From the NCBI GenBank assembly GCA_041651315.1, contig JBAZJM010000003.1:1-64000 (forward strand): a stretch of 64,000 nucleotides of DNA. Direction: 5' to 3'. Position 1 is the first letter of the stretch, and each line of letters begins with the position of its first letter. The notes under the pieces were generated by a model. That model had not been told where the DNA came from. It was given only the letters and a program-made list of their open reading frames with translations, and made no database searches. Shown in pieces: positions 1 to 6,461 of the stretch. Source of the stretch: CAITYL01 sp041651315 (GTDB lineage Bacteria > Verrucomicrobiota > Lentisphaeria > Oligosphaerales > CAITYL01). The translations under genes were made by a program, and so were the position numbers.

Positions 1-159
1 ACCAGGAGTTGGTGCGTGTGTTTCTTTATTGAGTTTTTGCGGAGTGACGACATACTGAATGCATCCTGTGATCCATTCACATCGCCCCGTGACAACACCA
101 ATAAAGCCAGTGATAACGTCTTTAACTTGTGCCCCTAAAGCGATTTTTGCTTGTGCCAT
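1..159 (-). CDS. conserved phage hypothetical protein, 3' end cut by the window edge
   Basis: An open frame starts at ATG 159 and runs off the left edge, giving 53 visible residues that begin MAQAKIALGAQVKDV. The pattern LGxxVKDVxTGFxGxxTxRxE, then a Gly-Cys-Ile-Gln-Tyr stretch, resembles a small protein that recurs in many tailed phages and has no assigned function. I recognise the pattern from memory only. It lies just downstream, on the same strand, of the Met(CAT) tRNA. Confidence 0.6.
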   Translation of the reverse strand, partial: MAQAKIALGAQVKDVITGFIGVVTGRCEWITGCIQYVVTPQKLNKETHAPTPG

Positions 160-180
160 GAGGGGAACAATACATTTAGT

Positions 181-247
181 GCCGATAAGTGGATTCGAAC
201 CACTACAGTCACGCATATGAAGCGCACCGTCACCCTGGAATACCGGC
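181..247 (-). tRNA. tRNA-Met or Ile2 (CAT), shortened D-arm
   Basis: The acceptor strands GCCGGTA and TATCGGC pair. The T-arm is AGTGG-TTCGAAT-CCACT and the anticodon loop TTCATAT carries CAT. Only 14 bases lie between the acceptor and the anticodon stem, so the D-arm is unusually short. The 3' CCA is not encoded. CAT could be elongator Met or lysidine-modified Ile; this cannot be told from sequence. Confidence 0.65.
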
Positions 248-254
248 GTTGGAA

Positions 255-336
255 GCGGGAGTAGGAATTGAACCTATCTTAGCCTAAAGGCGTCGGGTTA
301 TGAGCCCGATGAGCTGTGCCGTCGCTCTGTTCCCGC
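255..336 (-). tRNA. initiator-like tRNA-fMet (CAT) with enlarged variable region
   Basis: The anticodon arm TCGGG-CTCATAA-CCCGA carries the three consecutive G:C pairs typical of bacterial initiator tRNA, and the D-arm GAGC/GCTC is normal. The acceptor is GCGGGAA against CTCCCGC, so the C1:A72 mismatch of bacterial initiators is absent. The variable region is about 15 bases and can form a small GCC/GGC hairpin; initiators normally have 5. CCA is not encoded. Confidence 0.7.
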
Positions 337-339
337 AGC

Positions 340-409
340 GCCCTTGAGAGGAATCGAACCTCAAACAAACAACCTTCGGAGGGTCGTCGCCTAATCCATA
401 GGCAAGGGC
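340..409 (-). tRNA. tRNA-Arg (CCG)
   Basis: Acceptor GCCCTTG pairs with CAAGGGC. The anticodon loop CTCCGAA gives CCG, and the T-loop is TTCGATT. Compact at 70 bases with a short D-arm; CCA is not encoded. Confidence 0.8.
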
Positions 410-413
410 ATGT

Positions 414-1067
414 TCAATTATAAAAACGACGAAGTGGAATTGAAATACTTCTTTTCATACACCTCTTTCTCACTGCATTATCAGAAACACCAATCATTTC
501 ACCAACTTTTCGCATTGAATATGCTTCAACCAAAGCTTTAAGTTGATCATCTGACGGCCAGTTTCCTTTAATTGCGCCTCCGGCAGGATTCGAACCTGCA
601 TCTTCAAGCTCCGCAAGCTTGTGCACTATCCGTTGTGCCACGAAGGCATAACCTCTACGATGAGTTCTTTCACGATGACAATTTGCACAGACTAAATCAC
701 ATTTTTTGATTTCATCAAGAATTTTTTTCTTACTACCCCATTTTATTAATTTTGATATATCACCATCTTTTATTTTGGGATCTCTATGATCAAAGTCCAT
801 TTGCCAAGGATTGAATACTCCACCACAATCTAGACAAGGACTCGTTTTCAAAGAATCTATTAATTCTTTGAGTTCAATCATTTTACGTTTTGCTTTATTT
901 ATATATTGATGGGGTTTTTTCTTGTAATGATCATTTACTGATTTTCGATGACATTCTCTGCATGTTGGATTCAATCCATCTTTTCGAGATTTGTTCTTAG
1001 TAAAATCTCTAGTTGGATCTTTCGGGTATTTACATCGACAACAAGTTTTAGTGTCTACGAATTCCAT
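414..1067 (-). CDS. HNH homing endonuclease with a tRNA gene inside its frame
   Basis: A 217-residue HNH endonuclease, probably a free-standing homing enzyme of the tRNA cluster. An N-terminal zinc-ribbon-like region (cysteines 9-12, 36, 39) is followed by the HNH core: C78/C81, the DFDH motif at 91-94, and C127/C130-H131. Residues 141-164 are encoded by the 72-base tRNA-Arg(GCG) gene at 576-647, read in the same frame and on the same strand. After it comes a C-terminal helix-turn-helix (about 169-205, starting WPSDDQ and containing GVSDNAVRKRC) typical of phage homing enzymes. Because 72 is a multiple of 3 the frame survives. Either the protein tolerates a 24-residue tRNA-coded linker or the two parts are no longer made together. 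Confidence 0.85.
   Translation of the reverse strand: MEFVDTKTCCRCKYPKDPTRDFTKNKSRKDGLNPTCRECHRKSVNDHYKKKPHQYINKAKRKMIELKELIDSLKTSPCLDCGGVFNPWQMDFDHRDPKIKDGDISKLIKWGSKKKILDEIKKCDLVCANCHRERTHRRGYAFVAQRIVHKLAELEDAGSNPAGGAIKGNWPSDDQLKALVEAYSMRKVGEMIGVSDNAVRKRCMKRSISIPLRRFYN
576..647 (-). tRNA. tRNA-Arg (GCG), nested in the HNH gene
   Basis: Complete cloverleaf: acceptor GCCTTCG/CGGAGGC, D-arm GCAC/GTGC, anticodon arm CAAGC-TTGCGGA-GCTTG, T-arm GCAGG-TTCGAAT-CCTGC. The anticodon is GCG. It lies entirely inside the HNH endonuclease frame, same strand. Confidence 0.85.
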
Positions 1068-1093
1068 TAACCATCATAGACATAAAAATTTGC

Positions 1094-1162
1094 GTCCTCG
1101 GAAGGAATTGAACCCTCGCAAGCTGGCTTCGAAGGCCTGCCGCCAAATCCATTGGCGAGGAC
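1094..1162 (-). tRNA. tRNA-Arg (TCG)
   Basis: Acceptor GTCCTCG/CGAGGAC, anticodon loop CTTCGAA (TCG), T-arm GAGGG-TTCAATT-CCTTC. One A:A mismatch in the anticodon stem; compact D-arm; CCA is not encoded. Confidence 0.78.
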
Positions 1163-1510
1163 TTACGTTGTCATGACTGAAGCTACTTGATATGCTTTAA
1201 TCAGCCCATCAAGGCATTGAGACCAAAGTTCATACTTAGGCATCTCAATTTTCCATTCAACTTCATCCATGATCGCATATGAGTTCAATTTCAGGTCATC
1301 TTCATCCCAAAAGATGCTGAAGTCATCTGTGTTTAGATGACCGATGACTCGTTTTGTTACTAAAGACTCTTCATTAGCCGTGATGATGCCGTGGCAAGCA
1401 TATAAAAATATTGCTACAGCGCCACTACCGACAATCACTGCCTCGATAGTTGCCAATTCTTCAAGATTGAATCTGAAAAACGAATCTTTAGAAAATAAAT
1501 CGCTTTTCAT
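1163..1510 (-). CDS. tandem paralogue family protein 1 (115 aa)
   Basis: Function unknown. It is the last of five adjacent same-strand genes (1163-3076) whose products share an N-terminal block with an FFxFxLEE-like motif (here FFRFNLEEL) and a C-terminal block W-P/S-x-C-L, about ten residues, then ASVM (here LWSQCLDGL and ASVMTT). It overlaps the next upstream gene by ATGA, which suggests translational coupling. The stop codon abuts tRNA-Arg(TCG). No signal peptide, membrane segment or catalytic motif is seen. The array looks like repeated duplication of a small phage gene. Confidence 0.75.
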   Translation of the reverse strand: MKSDLFSKDSFFRFNLEELATIEAVIVGSGAVAIFLYACHGIITANEESLVTKRVIGHLNTDDFSIFWDEDDLKLNSYAIMDEVEWKIEMPKYELWSQCLDGLIKAYQVASVMTT

Positions 1511-1827
1511 ACCAACATGACTGAAGCGATCTCGAGTGTCTTAGTTAGTTCTTCAAGACACCTGGGCCAGAATTCATACTTCGGCATTTCAATTTCCCAA
1601 TCACGATCAGCTTCAAACATCGGCTCAATGAAAATGAATCCGTTTTCATTGAATCGACCGATATCATATCTGAATGAAGGCCAAAGTTTTGATTCATCGA
1701 AAAGAGTACATGGTGTTCCATTACTGATATGACAAAGATCTATCCTGATGAATCCATTTATCATTCTTGCTTCAACAAATAATGACTCTTCAAGATCAAA
1801 CTTGAAAAATGGATCATTATCTGTCAT
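1507..1827 (-). CDS. tandem paralogue family protein 2 (106 aa)
   Basis: Second member of the five-gene array. It has the FFKFDLEES block near residue 7 and ends with WPRCLEEL and ASVMLV. Both ends overlap neighbours by ATGA, so it is very likely co-translated with them. Function unknown; sequence divergence from the siblings is large outside the two shared blocks. Confidence 0.75.
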   Translation of the reverse strand: MTDNDPFFKFDLEESLFVEARMINGFIRIDLCHISNGTPCTLFDESKLWPSFRYDIGRFNENGFIFIEPMFEADRDWEIEMPKYEFWPRCLEELTKTLEIASVMLV

Positions 1828-2219
1828 GTCAATATGACTGACGCGACGATTGCTGCCCTATTCAAAGCGTCTAGACACTCAGGCCAATATTCATGCTCAA
1901 GTATAGATGTAGCTCTTTTCGACCAGTTTATCGTCGTATCTTGAACAACTACATCATCAAGTAGTATACCAATCATTATTCTATTTGGTCTATAATCTGA
2001 GTCTACACATTCAACATAGACTCGAATTTCACCGTTACCCATTAAAGAGGCGGTAACCGCATTACCTTCGTCAAGTTCAAAATGGAAGAATTGATTTCCC
2101 GTTACTTTTTTCGGTTTATTTGGTATATGACTATTTAAGTGATTCTTTATTTCTATCGTGAAAAACTTCTGAATTTTATTCAGACGTTCATTGAAAATTA
2201 TCTTCATATCCGGCAGCAT
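1824..2219 (-). CDS. tandem paralogue family protein 3 (131 aa)
   Basis: Third member of the array: FFHFELDEG block at about residue 45, then WPECLDAL and ASVILT at the C-terminus. It has about 40 extra N-terminal residues, basic and helical in appearance, compared with its siblings. An internal ATG at 2207 is an alternative start. It overlaps the next gene by ATGA. Function unknown. Confidence 0.72.
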   Translation of the reverse strand: MLPDMKIIFNERLNKIQKFFTIEIKNHLNSHIPNKPKKVTGNQFFHFELDEGNAVTASLMGNGEIRVYVECVDSDYRPNRIMIGILLDDVVVQDTTINWSKRATSILEHEYWPECLDALNRAAIVASVILT

Positions 2220-2258
2220 AAGTTACCTTGGATACTAAGAAAATCCGAAGATTTTCAG

Positions 2259-2723
2259 TTAGATGAACATGACCGATGCTACTTCGAATGATTTATGAAG
2301 TTGTTGCAAGCACTCGGGCCAGTGTTCGTATTTTTCAACTTCTCTACCCCAATGAGTATCTTCACCATCATCATTATCGAGTCGTCTATAATCGATGGAC
2401 GAAGAACTCATTGTCCCGATCTTGATTTTGAAAGCCTTTTCTACATTCAATTGGTGAACGAAAATACTAGCTTCAAGTCCATCAACTGTCTCAGCCATGA
2501 TTTCGATAGAATCATCGAGAGCGAAATTGAAGAAAACAACGGCTCTCTGAAGATTAAACCCGGTCATCCCACGGGGATTGAAAACGCCAACCCCGATTGT
2601 TTCCGTGACTTTAAACCCGATAGCCCTATCAGCTTTATCAGCTGAAATGACCGTCAACTCAGTTTTAATCGGCATTCTTCCGATAAATTCAGGGCTTGAG
2701 AACGAAAATATCTTATTTGACAT
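2259..2723 (-). CDS. tandem paralogue family protein 4 (154 aa)
   Basis: Fourth and longest member. The FFNFALDD block sits near residue 65, and the C-terminus carries WPECLQQL and ASVMFI. The N-terminal 60 residues are extra and predicted mostly beta-rich by eye. It is 8 bases downstream of member 5 and separated from member 3 by about 40 bases. Function unknown. Confidence 0.75.
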   Translation of the reverse strand: MSNKIFSFSSPEFIGRMPIKTELTVISADKADRAIGFKVTETIGVGVFNPRGMTGFNLQRAVVFFNFALDDSIEIMAETVDGLEASIFVHQLNVEKAFKIKIGTMSSSSIDYRRLDNDDGEDTHWGREVEKYEHWPECLQQLHKSFEVASVMFI

Positions 2724-2731
2724 TTAATATT

Positions 2732-3076
2732 CTACGAAAAGAGAACTGAAGCGACTTCGTATGCCTTAGTCATTTGCTTAAGGCATTCTGGCCAACTTTC
2801 ATACTTTCTCATCACATTTTCCCAATTATGAGTATCATCGGGGGAGAAGTCGACGCCCTTTTCGTCTAATTTACCGATAAGTACTCCCTTTGAGGGAGGT
2901 GAAATATTAGGGAAAGCATAAACACGCGCTCCGTCGTGTCTTGTCATCTTAACCGTGATTTCAACATTATTCTCAAGGAAAAAGCTGAAAAACTGATAAC
3001 CACCATCAGGCAATTCGAGAAATTTCACATCCCAAGTGCAATTGAAGAAAGCTGATATATTGGGATCAGTTGCCAT
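2732..3076 (-). CDS. tandem paralogue family protein 5 (114 aa)
   Basis: First-transcribed member of the array, with FFSFFLEN and WPECLKQM ... ASVLFS. The stop is TAG, one of many TAG stops in the window. It follows directly after tRNA-Glu. Function unknown. Confidence 0.75.
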   Translation of the reverse strand: MATDPNISAFFNCTWDVKFLELPDGGYQFFSFFLENNVEITVKMTRHDGARVYAFPNISPPSKGVLIGKLDEKGVDFSPDDTHNWENVMRKYESWPECLKQMTKAYEVASVLFS

Positions 3077-3096
3077 GATATTATTTTACAATTGGC

Positions 3097-3168
3097 GTCT
3101 CCAGTGGGACTTGAACCCGACATTTACGGCTTGAAAGGCCGTAATCCTAGCCTTTAGAAGATGGAGAC
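3097..3168 (-). tRNA. tRNA-Glu (TTC)
   Basis: Acceptor GTCTCCA/TGGAGAC, anticodon arm ACGGC-CTTTCAA-GCCGT, T-loop TTCAAGT. Anticodon TTC. Its 5' part overlaps the 3' end of the upstream coding sequence, whose TAG stop lies inside this tRNA. Confidence 0.88.
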
Positions 3169-3557
3169 AGAGTTTGTTTTCTCAGAGATTCGAGTGTTAC
3201 TCGATAAGGGCAAGTCATTTCATGTTCATCAGGATTCGATGAACTAAATTTTTGACAGTGTTTACATACTGAGTATCTACGTGTTCGTACTTTCTTTGAA
3301 GGTTTGTAAGTAGGAGACCCGTCTATTCCATCAGCATGTTCAATGACTGACGTATAAACGGAAAACATTATTTCACCATCAGTTTCAATAACTGACGATT
3401 TAAAAACTCTGTGACCTTCCATCTCAATTTCTGAGAGAAAGTCAGATAATGCTATAACTATCGGGTTTTCTTCATTATCGAATTTATCGTGATCGACAAT
3501 TGCTTGCACATTAGTAGTGCATTTCGAACCCCAAAGATCAATAACGCCGGCTCTCAC
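3147..3557 (-). CDS. hypothetical zinc-binding protein squeezed between two tRNAs
   Basis: Function unknown, about 136 residues. The frame is open back into tRNA-Arg(TCT), so the long ATG at 3605 would encode tRNA sequence. I prefer the GTG at 3557, though its ribosome site is weak. The C-terminal half has CKHC, then a histidine about 11 residues on and a cysteine 4 residues after that, which could bind zinc. The last residues and the TAG stop are encoded by the 5' part of tRNA-Glu, so mRNA and tRNA share about 20 bases. Confidence 0.55.
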   Translation of the reverse strand: MRAGVIDLWGSKCTTNVQAIVDHDKFDNEENPIVIALSDFLSEIEMEGHRVFKSSVIETDGEIMFSVYTSVIEHADGIDGSPTYKPSKKVRTRRYSVCKHCQKFSSSNPDEHEMTCPYRVTLESLRKQTLSPSSKG

Positions 3558-3579
3558 TTCTTCACAAATTACATTTAGC

Positions 3580-3652
3580 GTCCCTGGCGGGATTCGAACC
3601 CGCATTTCTGGTTAGAGAGACCAGCTGCCTAAACCGTTAGCAAGACAAGGAC
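3580..3652 (-). tRNA. tRNA-Arg (TCT), copy 1
   Basis: Acceptor GTCCTTG/CAGGGAC, anticodon arm CTGGT-CTCTCTA-ACCAG, T-arm GCGGG-TTCGAAT-CCCGC. Anticodon TCT. CCA is not encoded. Confidence 0.88.
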
Positions 3653-3659
3653 ATTTAGT

Positions 3660-3728
3660 ACCCCTGACAGGAATCGAACCTGTGCACACGAGTTTAGAAG
3701 GCTCAGTGCCGTATCCATCGGCAGGGGC
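3660..3728 (-). tRNA. tRNA-Arg (TCT), copy 2
   Basis: Acceptor GCCCCTG/CAGGGGT, loop CTTCTAA (TCT), T-arm ACAGG-TTCGATT-CCTGT. The base pair closing the anticodon loop would be C:A. It differs from copy 1 over most of its length, so it is not a recent duplicate. Confidence 0.72.
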
Positions 3729-3733
3729 AAAAT

Positions 3734-3806
3734 TGGAGGTGAGTGAGGGAATCGAACCCTCCCATAACGGTTTTGCAGACCGTTCCGCTCGCCAGAGCAA
3801 CGCACC
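3734..3806 (-). tRNA. tRNA-Cys (GCA), CCA encoded
   Basis: Acceptor GGTGCGT/ACTCACC with one C:T mismatch, then T73 and an encoded CCA. The anticodon arm ACGGT-CTGCAAA-ACCGT gives GCA. The D-arm is GCTC-TGGC-GAGC with only a 4-base loop. Confidence 0.82.
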
Positions 3807-3812
3807 ATTAGA

Positions 3813-3882
3813 GAGGCTCACGAGATTCGAACTCGTACCAACGCCATGGCAAGGCGTCATCCTACCATTGGACTAGAACCTC
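3813..3882 (-). tRNA. tRNA-Gly (GCC)
   Basis: Acceptor GAGGTTC/GAGCCTC, D-arm GTCC/GGAT, anticodon arm ACGCC-TTGCCAT-GGCGT, T-arm ACGAG-TTCGAAT-CTCGT. Anticodon GCC. Confidence 0.87.
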
Positions 3883-3927
3883 AAATTGATTATCGAACTA
3901 TCATTTGATTTATCTGTATGATAAATC

Positions 3928-4557
3928 ATGGACAATAATTCGAAAAAACAGAAAGCAAGAAAACTAAGAATCGATGAACGTCTTTCTTTAGAAGAAATAT
4001 CAAAAAGAGTTGGGATTGCTAAATCAACTGCATCTCTTTGGTTAAGGGACATGCCTTTAACCAAAGAAGAAAGAAGCATTAGAAATAAAATTGGTGCTCA
4101 ATTCAGTAGAATTCATCTCAGAAAAGACAGAGGAGAAGAATCAAAATATTACTTAATGGCTTCTAAAACAAGGGCAGCGTCGAATCATAAAGGACGTATA
4201 TCAGAATCAGCAGTAGCATTTCGATTATCTTTGATCGGACTTACTTTTTATATGTCCCCATTTGATGGGGATCATGTCGATTTTATTGTTGAAAATTCGA
4301 ATGGAAAACATTTGAAAATTCAAGTTCGATCTACTAGACGTACACATGATACCATGCCAATGGTTAGAATCAAACGTTATTGTGGAAATCGTAAAATGCG
4401 AAAATATGAACGTAATGACTGTGATATATTGGTTGCATACGATTTAAAAACAGACGTGGCTTATGTTTTCACATATAATGAATTAAATAATCGTACGAGT
4501 CATATAACGATGTGTCCAGAAGCTGCAGAAAAATGGGATAAACTAGAAATCGCATGA
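3928..4557 (+). CDS. putative homing endonuclease with HTH and PD-(D/E)XK-like fold
   Basis: A 209-residue protein on the strand opposite the tRNAs. The N-terminal 40 residues form a helix-turn-helix (SLEEISKRVGIAKSTASLWL). The central part (about 90-150) has an alternating pattern, DHVDFIVEN then HLKIQVRS, that fits a PD-(D/E)XK nuclease core of the kind seen in some intron or tRNA-associated homing enzymes. The C-terminal part is Tyr-rich. It overlaps the next gene by ATGA. Position inside the tRNA cluster supports a mobile-element role. The fold assignment is inference. Confidence 0.55.
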   Translation: MDNNSKKQKARKLRIDERLSLEEISKRVGIAKSTASLWLRDMPLTKEERSIRNKIGAQFSRIHLRKDRGEESKYYLMASKTRAASNHKGRISESAVAFRLSLIGLTFYMSPFDGDHVDFIVENSNGKHLKIQVRSTRRTHDTMPMVRIKRYCGNRKMRKYERNDCDILVAYDLKTDVAYVFTYNELNNRTSHITMCPEAAEKWDKLEIA

Positions 4558-4853
4558 AGTGTAAAGTGAACCCGATGGGTCGTAAACACCGGGAATTCAG
4601 AAAATCAATCAAATCCCGACTCCTTCAGTTAGGGCTGAAGGAAAATGAATTTGGAGAATTGATTAGGAGAGTCTCTAAAGCAGAAGCTCGAAGAGTTCTG
4701 CTAGGACGACGCTTAGTTTATTTCGCAAGAGTCAGAGAATGTACTGACCTTGCAAGTAAACGAGCTACAGAAGACATTCAGGCGATAGAAGACGCTATCG
4801 CAATTGATAACTGGGAAAAGATGTTTATCGTTAGTGACGTTATGCTAACGTAA
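4554..4853 (+). CDS. hypothetical basic protein (99 aa)
   Basis: Function unknown. It starts within the stop of the endonuclease gene (ATGA overlap), so the two are probably co-translated. The N-terminal half is strongly basic and helical. The last residues read NWEKMFIVSDVMLT, faintly like the C-terminal ASVM block of the tandem paralogues at 1163-3076. It ends tail-to-tail with the deaminase gene, with a 14-base overlap. Confidence 0.55.
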   Translation: MKCKVNPMGRKHREFRKSIKSRLLQLGLKENEFGELIRRVSKAEARRVLLGRRLVYFARVRECTDLASKRATEDIQAIEDAIAIDNWEKMFIVSDVMLT

Positions 4854-5268
4854 CCTGAACCAACTCGATTTTGATCTCTTCAGCAGCCGCAAAAATCTTG
4901 TCATCTCGATAGAATTCAAGATATTTGATTGATTTAATACCCGCGTTCACGAGAAGCTTGAAACAGATCCAACAAGGGCTAGCTGTTGTGTAACAAATTC
5001 CACCCTCGAGGCGAATTCCGTTTCTAGCAGCCTGGGCGATCGCATTTTGTTCTGCATGAACAGTGCGAACGCAATGTCCATCTTCCATCATATGTCCTAC
5101 GTCATCACAATGAGGGAGACCTGCTGCTGATCCGTTATATCCCGTAGCAATAATAAGACGTTGAGGGTTAACTATGACAGCACCAATGTGTTTTCTGTCG
5201 CACGTCGCACGAGTTGCTACATCTTGTGCGATCTTCATGAAATAAGAATCCCAGGGAACTCGGCTCAT
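4840..5268 (-). CDS. dCMP deaminase-like cytidine/deoxycytidylate deaminase
   Basis: A zinc-dependent deaminase of the ComEB/dCMP deaminase family, 142 residues from the ATG at 5268. It carries the catalytic HAE motif (VHAEQNAIAQ) and the zinc PCxxC motif (SPCWICFKLL). The N-terminal part WDSYFMKIAQDVATRATC is typical of dCMP deaminases, which convert dCMP to dUMP for dTTP synthesis. Phages often encode it to remodel nucleotide pools. A longer frame uses TTG at 5283, less likely. It sits alone among tRNAs. Confidence 0.9.
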   Translation of the reverse strand: MSRVPWDSYFMKIAQDVATRATCDRKHIGAVIVNPQRLIIATGYNGSAAGLPHCDDVGHMMEDGHCVRTVHAEQNAIAQAARNGIRLEGGICYTTASPCWICFKLLVNAGIKSIKYLEFYRDDKIFAAAEEIKIELVQVTLA

Positions 5269-5303
5269 GCTTGGACTATACAAGAAAAGAGATCTCTTTG
5301 AAA

Positions 5304-5378
5304 TGGAGCGAATGGCGAGATTCGAACTCGCATCTTAAGGCTTGGAAGGCCTACACCCTGCCGTTGGACCACATTCGC
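5304..5378 (-). tRNA. tRNA-Gly (TCC), CCA encoded
   Basis: Acceptor GCGAATG/CATTCGC, then T73 and CCA. The anticodon arm TAGGC-CTTCCAA-GCCTT gives TCC. T-arm GCGAG-TTCGAAT-CTCGC. Confidence 0.86.
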
Positions 5379-5379
5379 A

Positions 5380-5455
5380 TGGAGCCGGTTACGAGAGTTG
5401 AACTCGTCTCTGTTCCTTACCAAGGAACTGCTATCACCACGATTGCTAAACCGGC
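5380..5455 (-). tRNA. tRNA-Thr (GGT), CCA encoded
   Basis: Acceptor GCCGGTT/AACCGGC, T73 and CCA encoded. Anticodon arm GTTCC-TTGGTAA-GGAAC, anticodon GGT. T-arm ACGAG-TTCAACT-CTCGT. Confidence 0.87.
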
Positions 5456-5460
5456 ATTAG

Positions 5461-5533
5461 TGGAGCCTACAGGAGTCGAACCTGCCACCTCTTGTCTGCC
5501 AGACAAGCGCTCTTCCAGATGAGCTAAGACCCC
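5461..5533 (-). tRNA. tRNA-Ala (GGC)
   Basis: Acceptor GGGGTCT/AGGCTCC, D-arm GCTC/GAGC, anticodon arm CTTGT-CTGGCAG-ACAAG. Anticodon GGC. Discriminator A; CCA is not encoded. Confidence 0.86.
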
Positions 5534-5540
5534 GTAAATT

Positions 5541-5612
5541 TGGTGGAGCTGCCGGGTATCGAACCCGGGCTTCGAGCTTGCAGGGCTCGAATCTAGTCCT
5601 CTAGACAACCCC
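5541..5612 (-). tRNA. tRNA-Ala (TGC), CCA encoded, C at position 33
   Basis: Acceptor GGGGTTG/CAGCTCC, A73 and CCA encoded. The anticodon arm CGAGC-CCTGCAA-GCTCG gives TGC, but position 33 is C instead of the near-universal U. The D-arm is a tight CTAG-AGGA-CTAG hairpin. Confidence 0.78.
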
Positions 5613-5616
5613 GTAG

Positions 5617-5685
5617 TGGAGATAGAGAGAGTTGAACTCTCGACGAACCGCTGCGAACGGATCACCTAAACCCGTTAGTATCCCC
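5617..5685 (-). tRNA. tRNA-Ala (CGC)
   Basis: Acceptor GGGGATA/TATCTCC, loop TTCGCAG (CGC), T-arm GAGAG-TTCAACT-CTCTC. One T:T mismatch in the anticodon stem. Third Ala tRNA in a row. Confidence 0.76.
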
Positions 5686-5692
5686 GTTATCT

Positions 5693-5763
5693 TGGCAGAT
5701 CCAGAAGGAATCGAACCCTCATCGTGAGTTTTGGAGGCTCACTTGCCGCCATGGCATGGACCT
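5693..5763 (-). tRNA. tRNA-Trp (CCA), CCA end encoded
   Basis: Acceptor AGGTCCA/TGGATCT, G73 (usual for Trp) and CCA encoded. The loop CTCCAAA gives anticodon CCA, closed by a C:A apposition. T-loop TTCGATT. Confidence 0.83.
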
Positions 5764-5764
5764 A

Positions 5765-6064
5765 TTAATCTGTCAGTATTTCACGAACTAAGCACTCGTG
5801 ACAAAGTGAAGCGGCATCCCAACCATGCCTATGATTGAAACAATGTTCTAATTTAAACGCATTTCGAGCTAGCATGCGTGCGAATTCATTACCATTCACG
5901 TCTTTTAATTTTGAAAATGGTAGCATCCATATTCGATTAGGGTCTGTCTTCGACTCAAACCCGAAATGACTTGTCAACTTCCAGTTGATGGATTCTACTT
6001 GCCCGCCATCAGTAATATGCTGACGGATGTTTTCGATAAATTCTTCTTCAGAATTGAAGATCAT
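5765..6064 (-). CDS. hypothetical protein (99 aa)
   Basis: Function unknown. Acidic N-terminus (SEEEFIENIRQHITDGG), then a mixed domain ending with a His/Cys-rich stretch (HCFNHRHGWDAASLCHEC) that could bind a metal. It lies one base from the gene upstream at 6066 and two bases before tRNA-Trp, so it is part of the tRNA-cluster transcript. Confidence 0.6.
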   Translation of the reverse strand: MIFNSEEEFIENIRQHITDGGQVESINWKLTSHFGFESKTDPNRIWMLPFSKLKDVNGNEFARMLARNAFKLEHCFNHRHGWDAASLCHECLVREILTD

Positions 6065-6065
6065 A

Positions 6066-6281
6066 TTAGCTTGACATCACTTGATGAACTAGTACTTCAT
6101 CAATAGTCATTTTTGTTAATGATACTTGTCCTTTGAGTCCTAACAGATGTTGAGTTGATACTTGCATAATCAATTCAACGTCATGAGCATGTTTCCCACA
6201 TTTGACAAGAATATTTTTCTTGTCATTGTTTAGAAATCCACAGACTGCTTCTGCTTCACAGTTCTGTTCATCACATTTCAT
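6066..6281 (-). CDS. hypothetical small Cys/His protein (71 aa)
   Basis: Function unknown. The open frame extends upstream into tRNA-His, but the ATG at 6281 gives a protein beginning MKCDEQNCEAEAVCG, free of tRNA-coded residues. Three cysteines near the start plus CGKH further on could form a zinc site. It immediately precedes the 5765-6064 gene. Confidence 0.55.
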   Translation of the reverse strand: MKCDEQNCEAEAVCGFLNNDKKNILVKCGKHAHDVELIMQVSTQHLLGLKGQVSLTKMTIDEVLVHQVMSS

Positions 6282-6302
6282 AACGAAAAGTACATGAGAA
6301 AT

Positions 6303-6378
6303 TGGGGTGGCATACGGGATTCGAACCCGTGTATAGCTGGACCACAACCAGCCCCCTTTACCACTTGGGTAATGCCAC
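6303..6378 (-). tRNA. tRNA-His (GTG), CCA encoded
   Basis: Acceptor GTGGCAT/ATGCCAC, C73 and CCA encoded. Anticodon arm GCTGG-TTGTGGT-CCAGC, anticodon GTG. The base before position 1 reads T, not the G(-1) that bacterial His tRNAs encode opposite C73. Confidence 0.85.
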
Positions 6379-6380
6379 AG

Positions 6381-6453
6381 TCGGAGTGGTCGGAATCGAA
6401 CCGACGATATCTAGTACCCAAAACTAGTCCCTTAGCCACTGGGGTACACTCCG
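6381..6453 (-). tRNA. tRNA-Pro (TGG)
   Basis: Acceptor CGGAGTG/CACTCCG, anticodon arm CTAGT-TTTGGGT-ACTAG, T-arm GTCGG-TTCGATT-CCGAC. Anticodon TGG; CCA is not encoded. Confidence 0.87.
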
Positions 6454-6461
6454 GAAAATTT

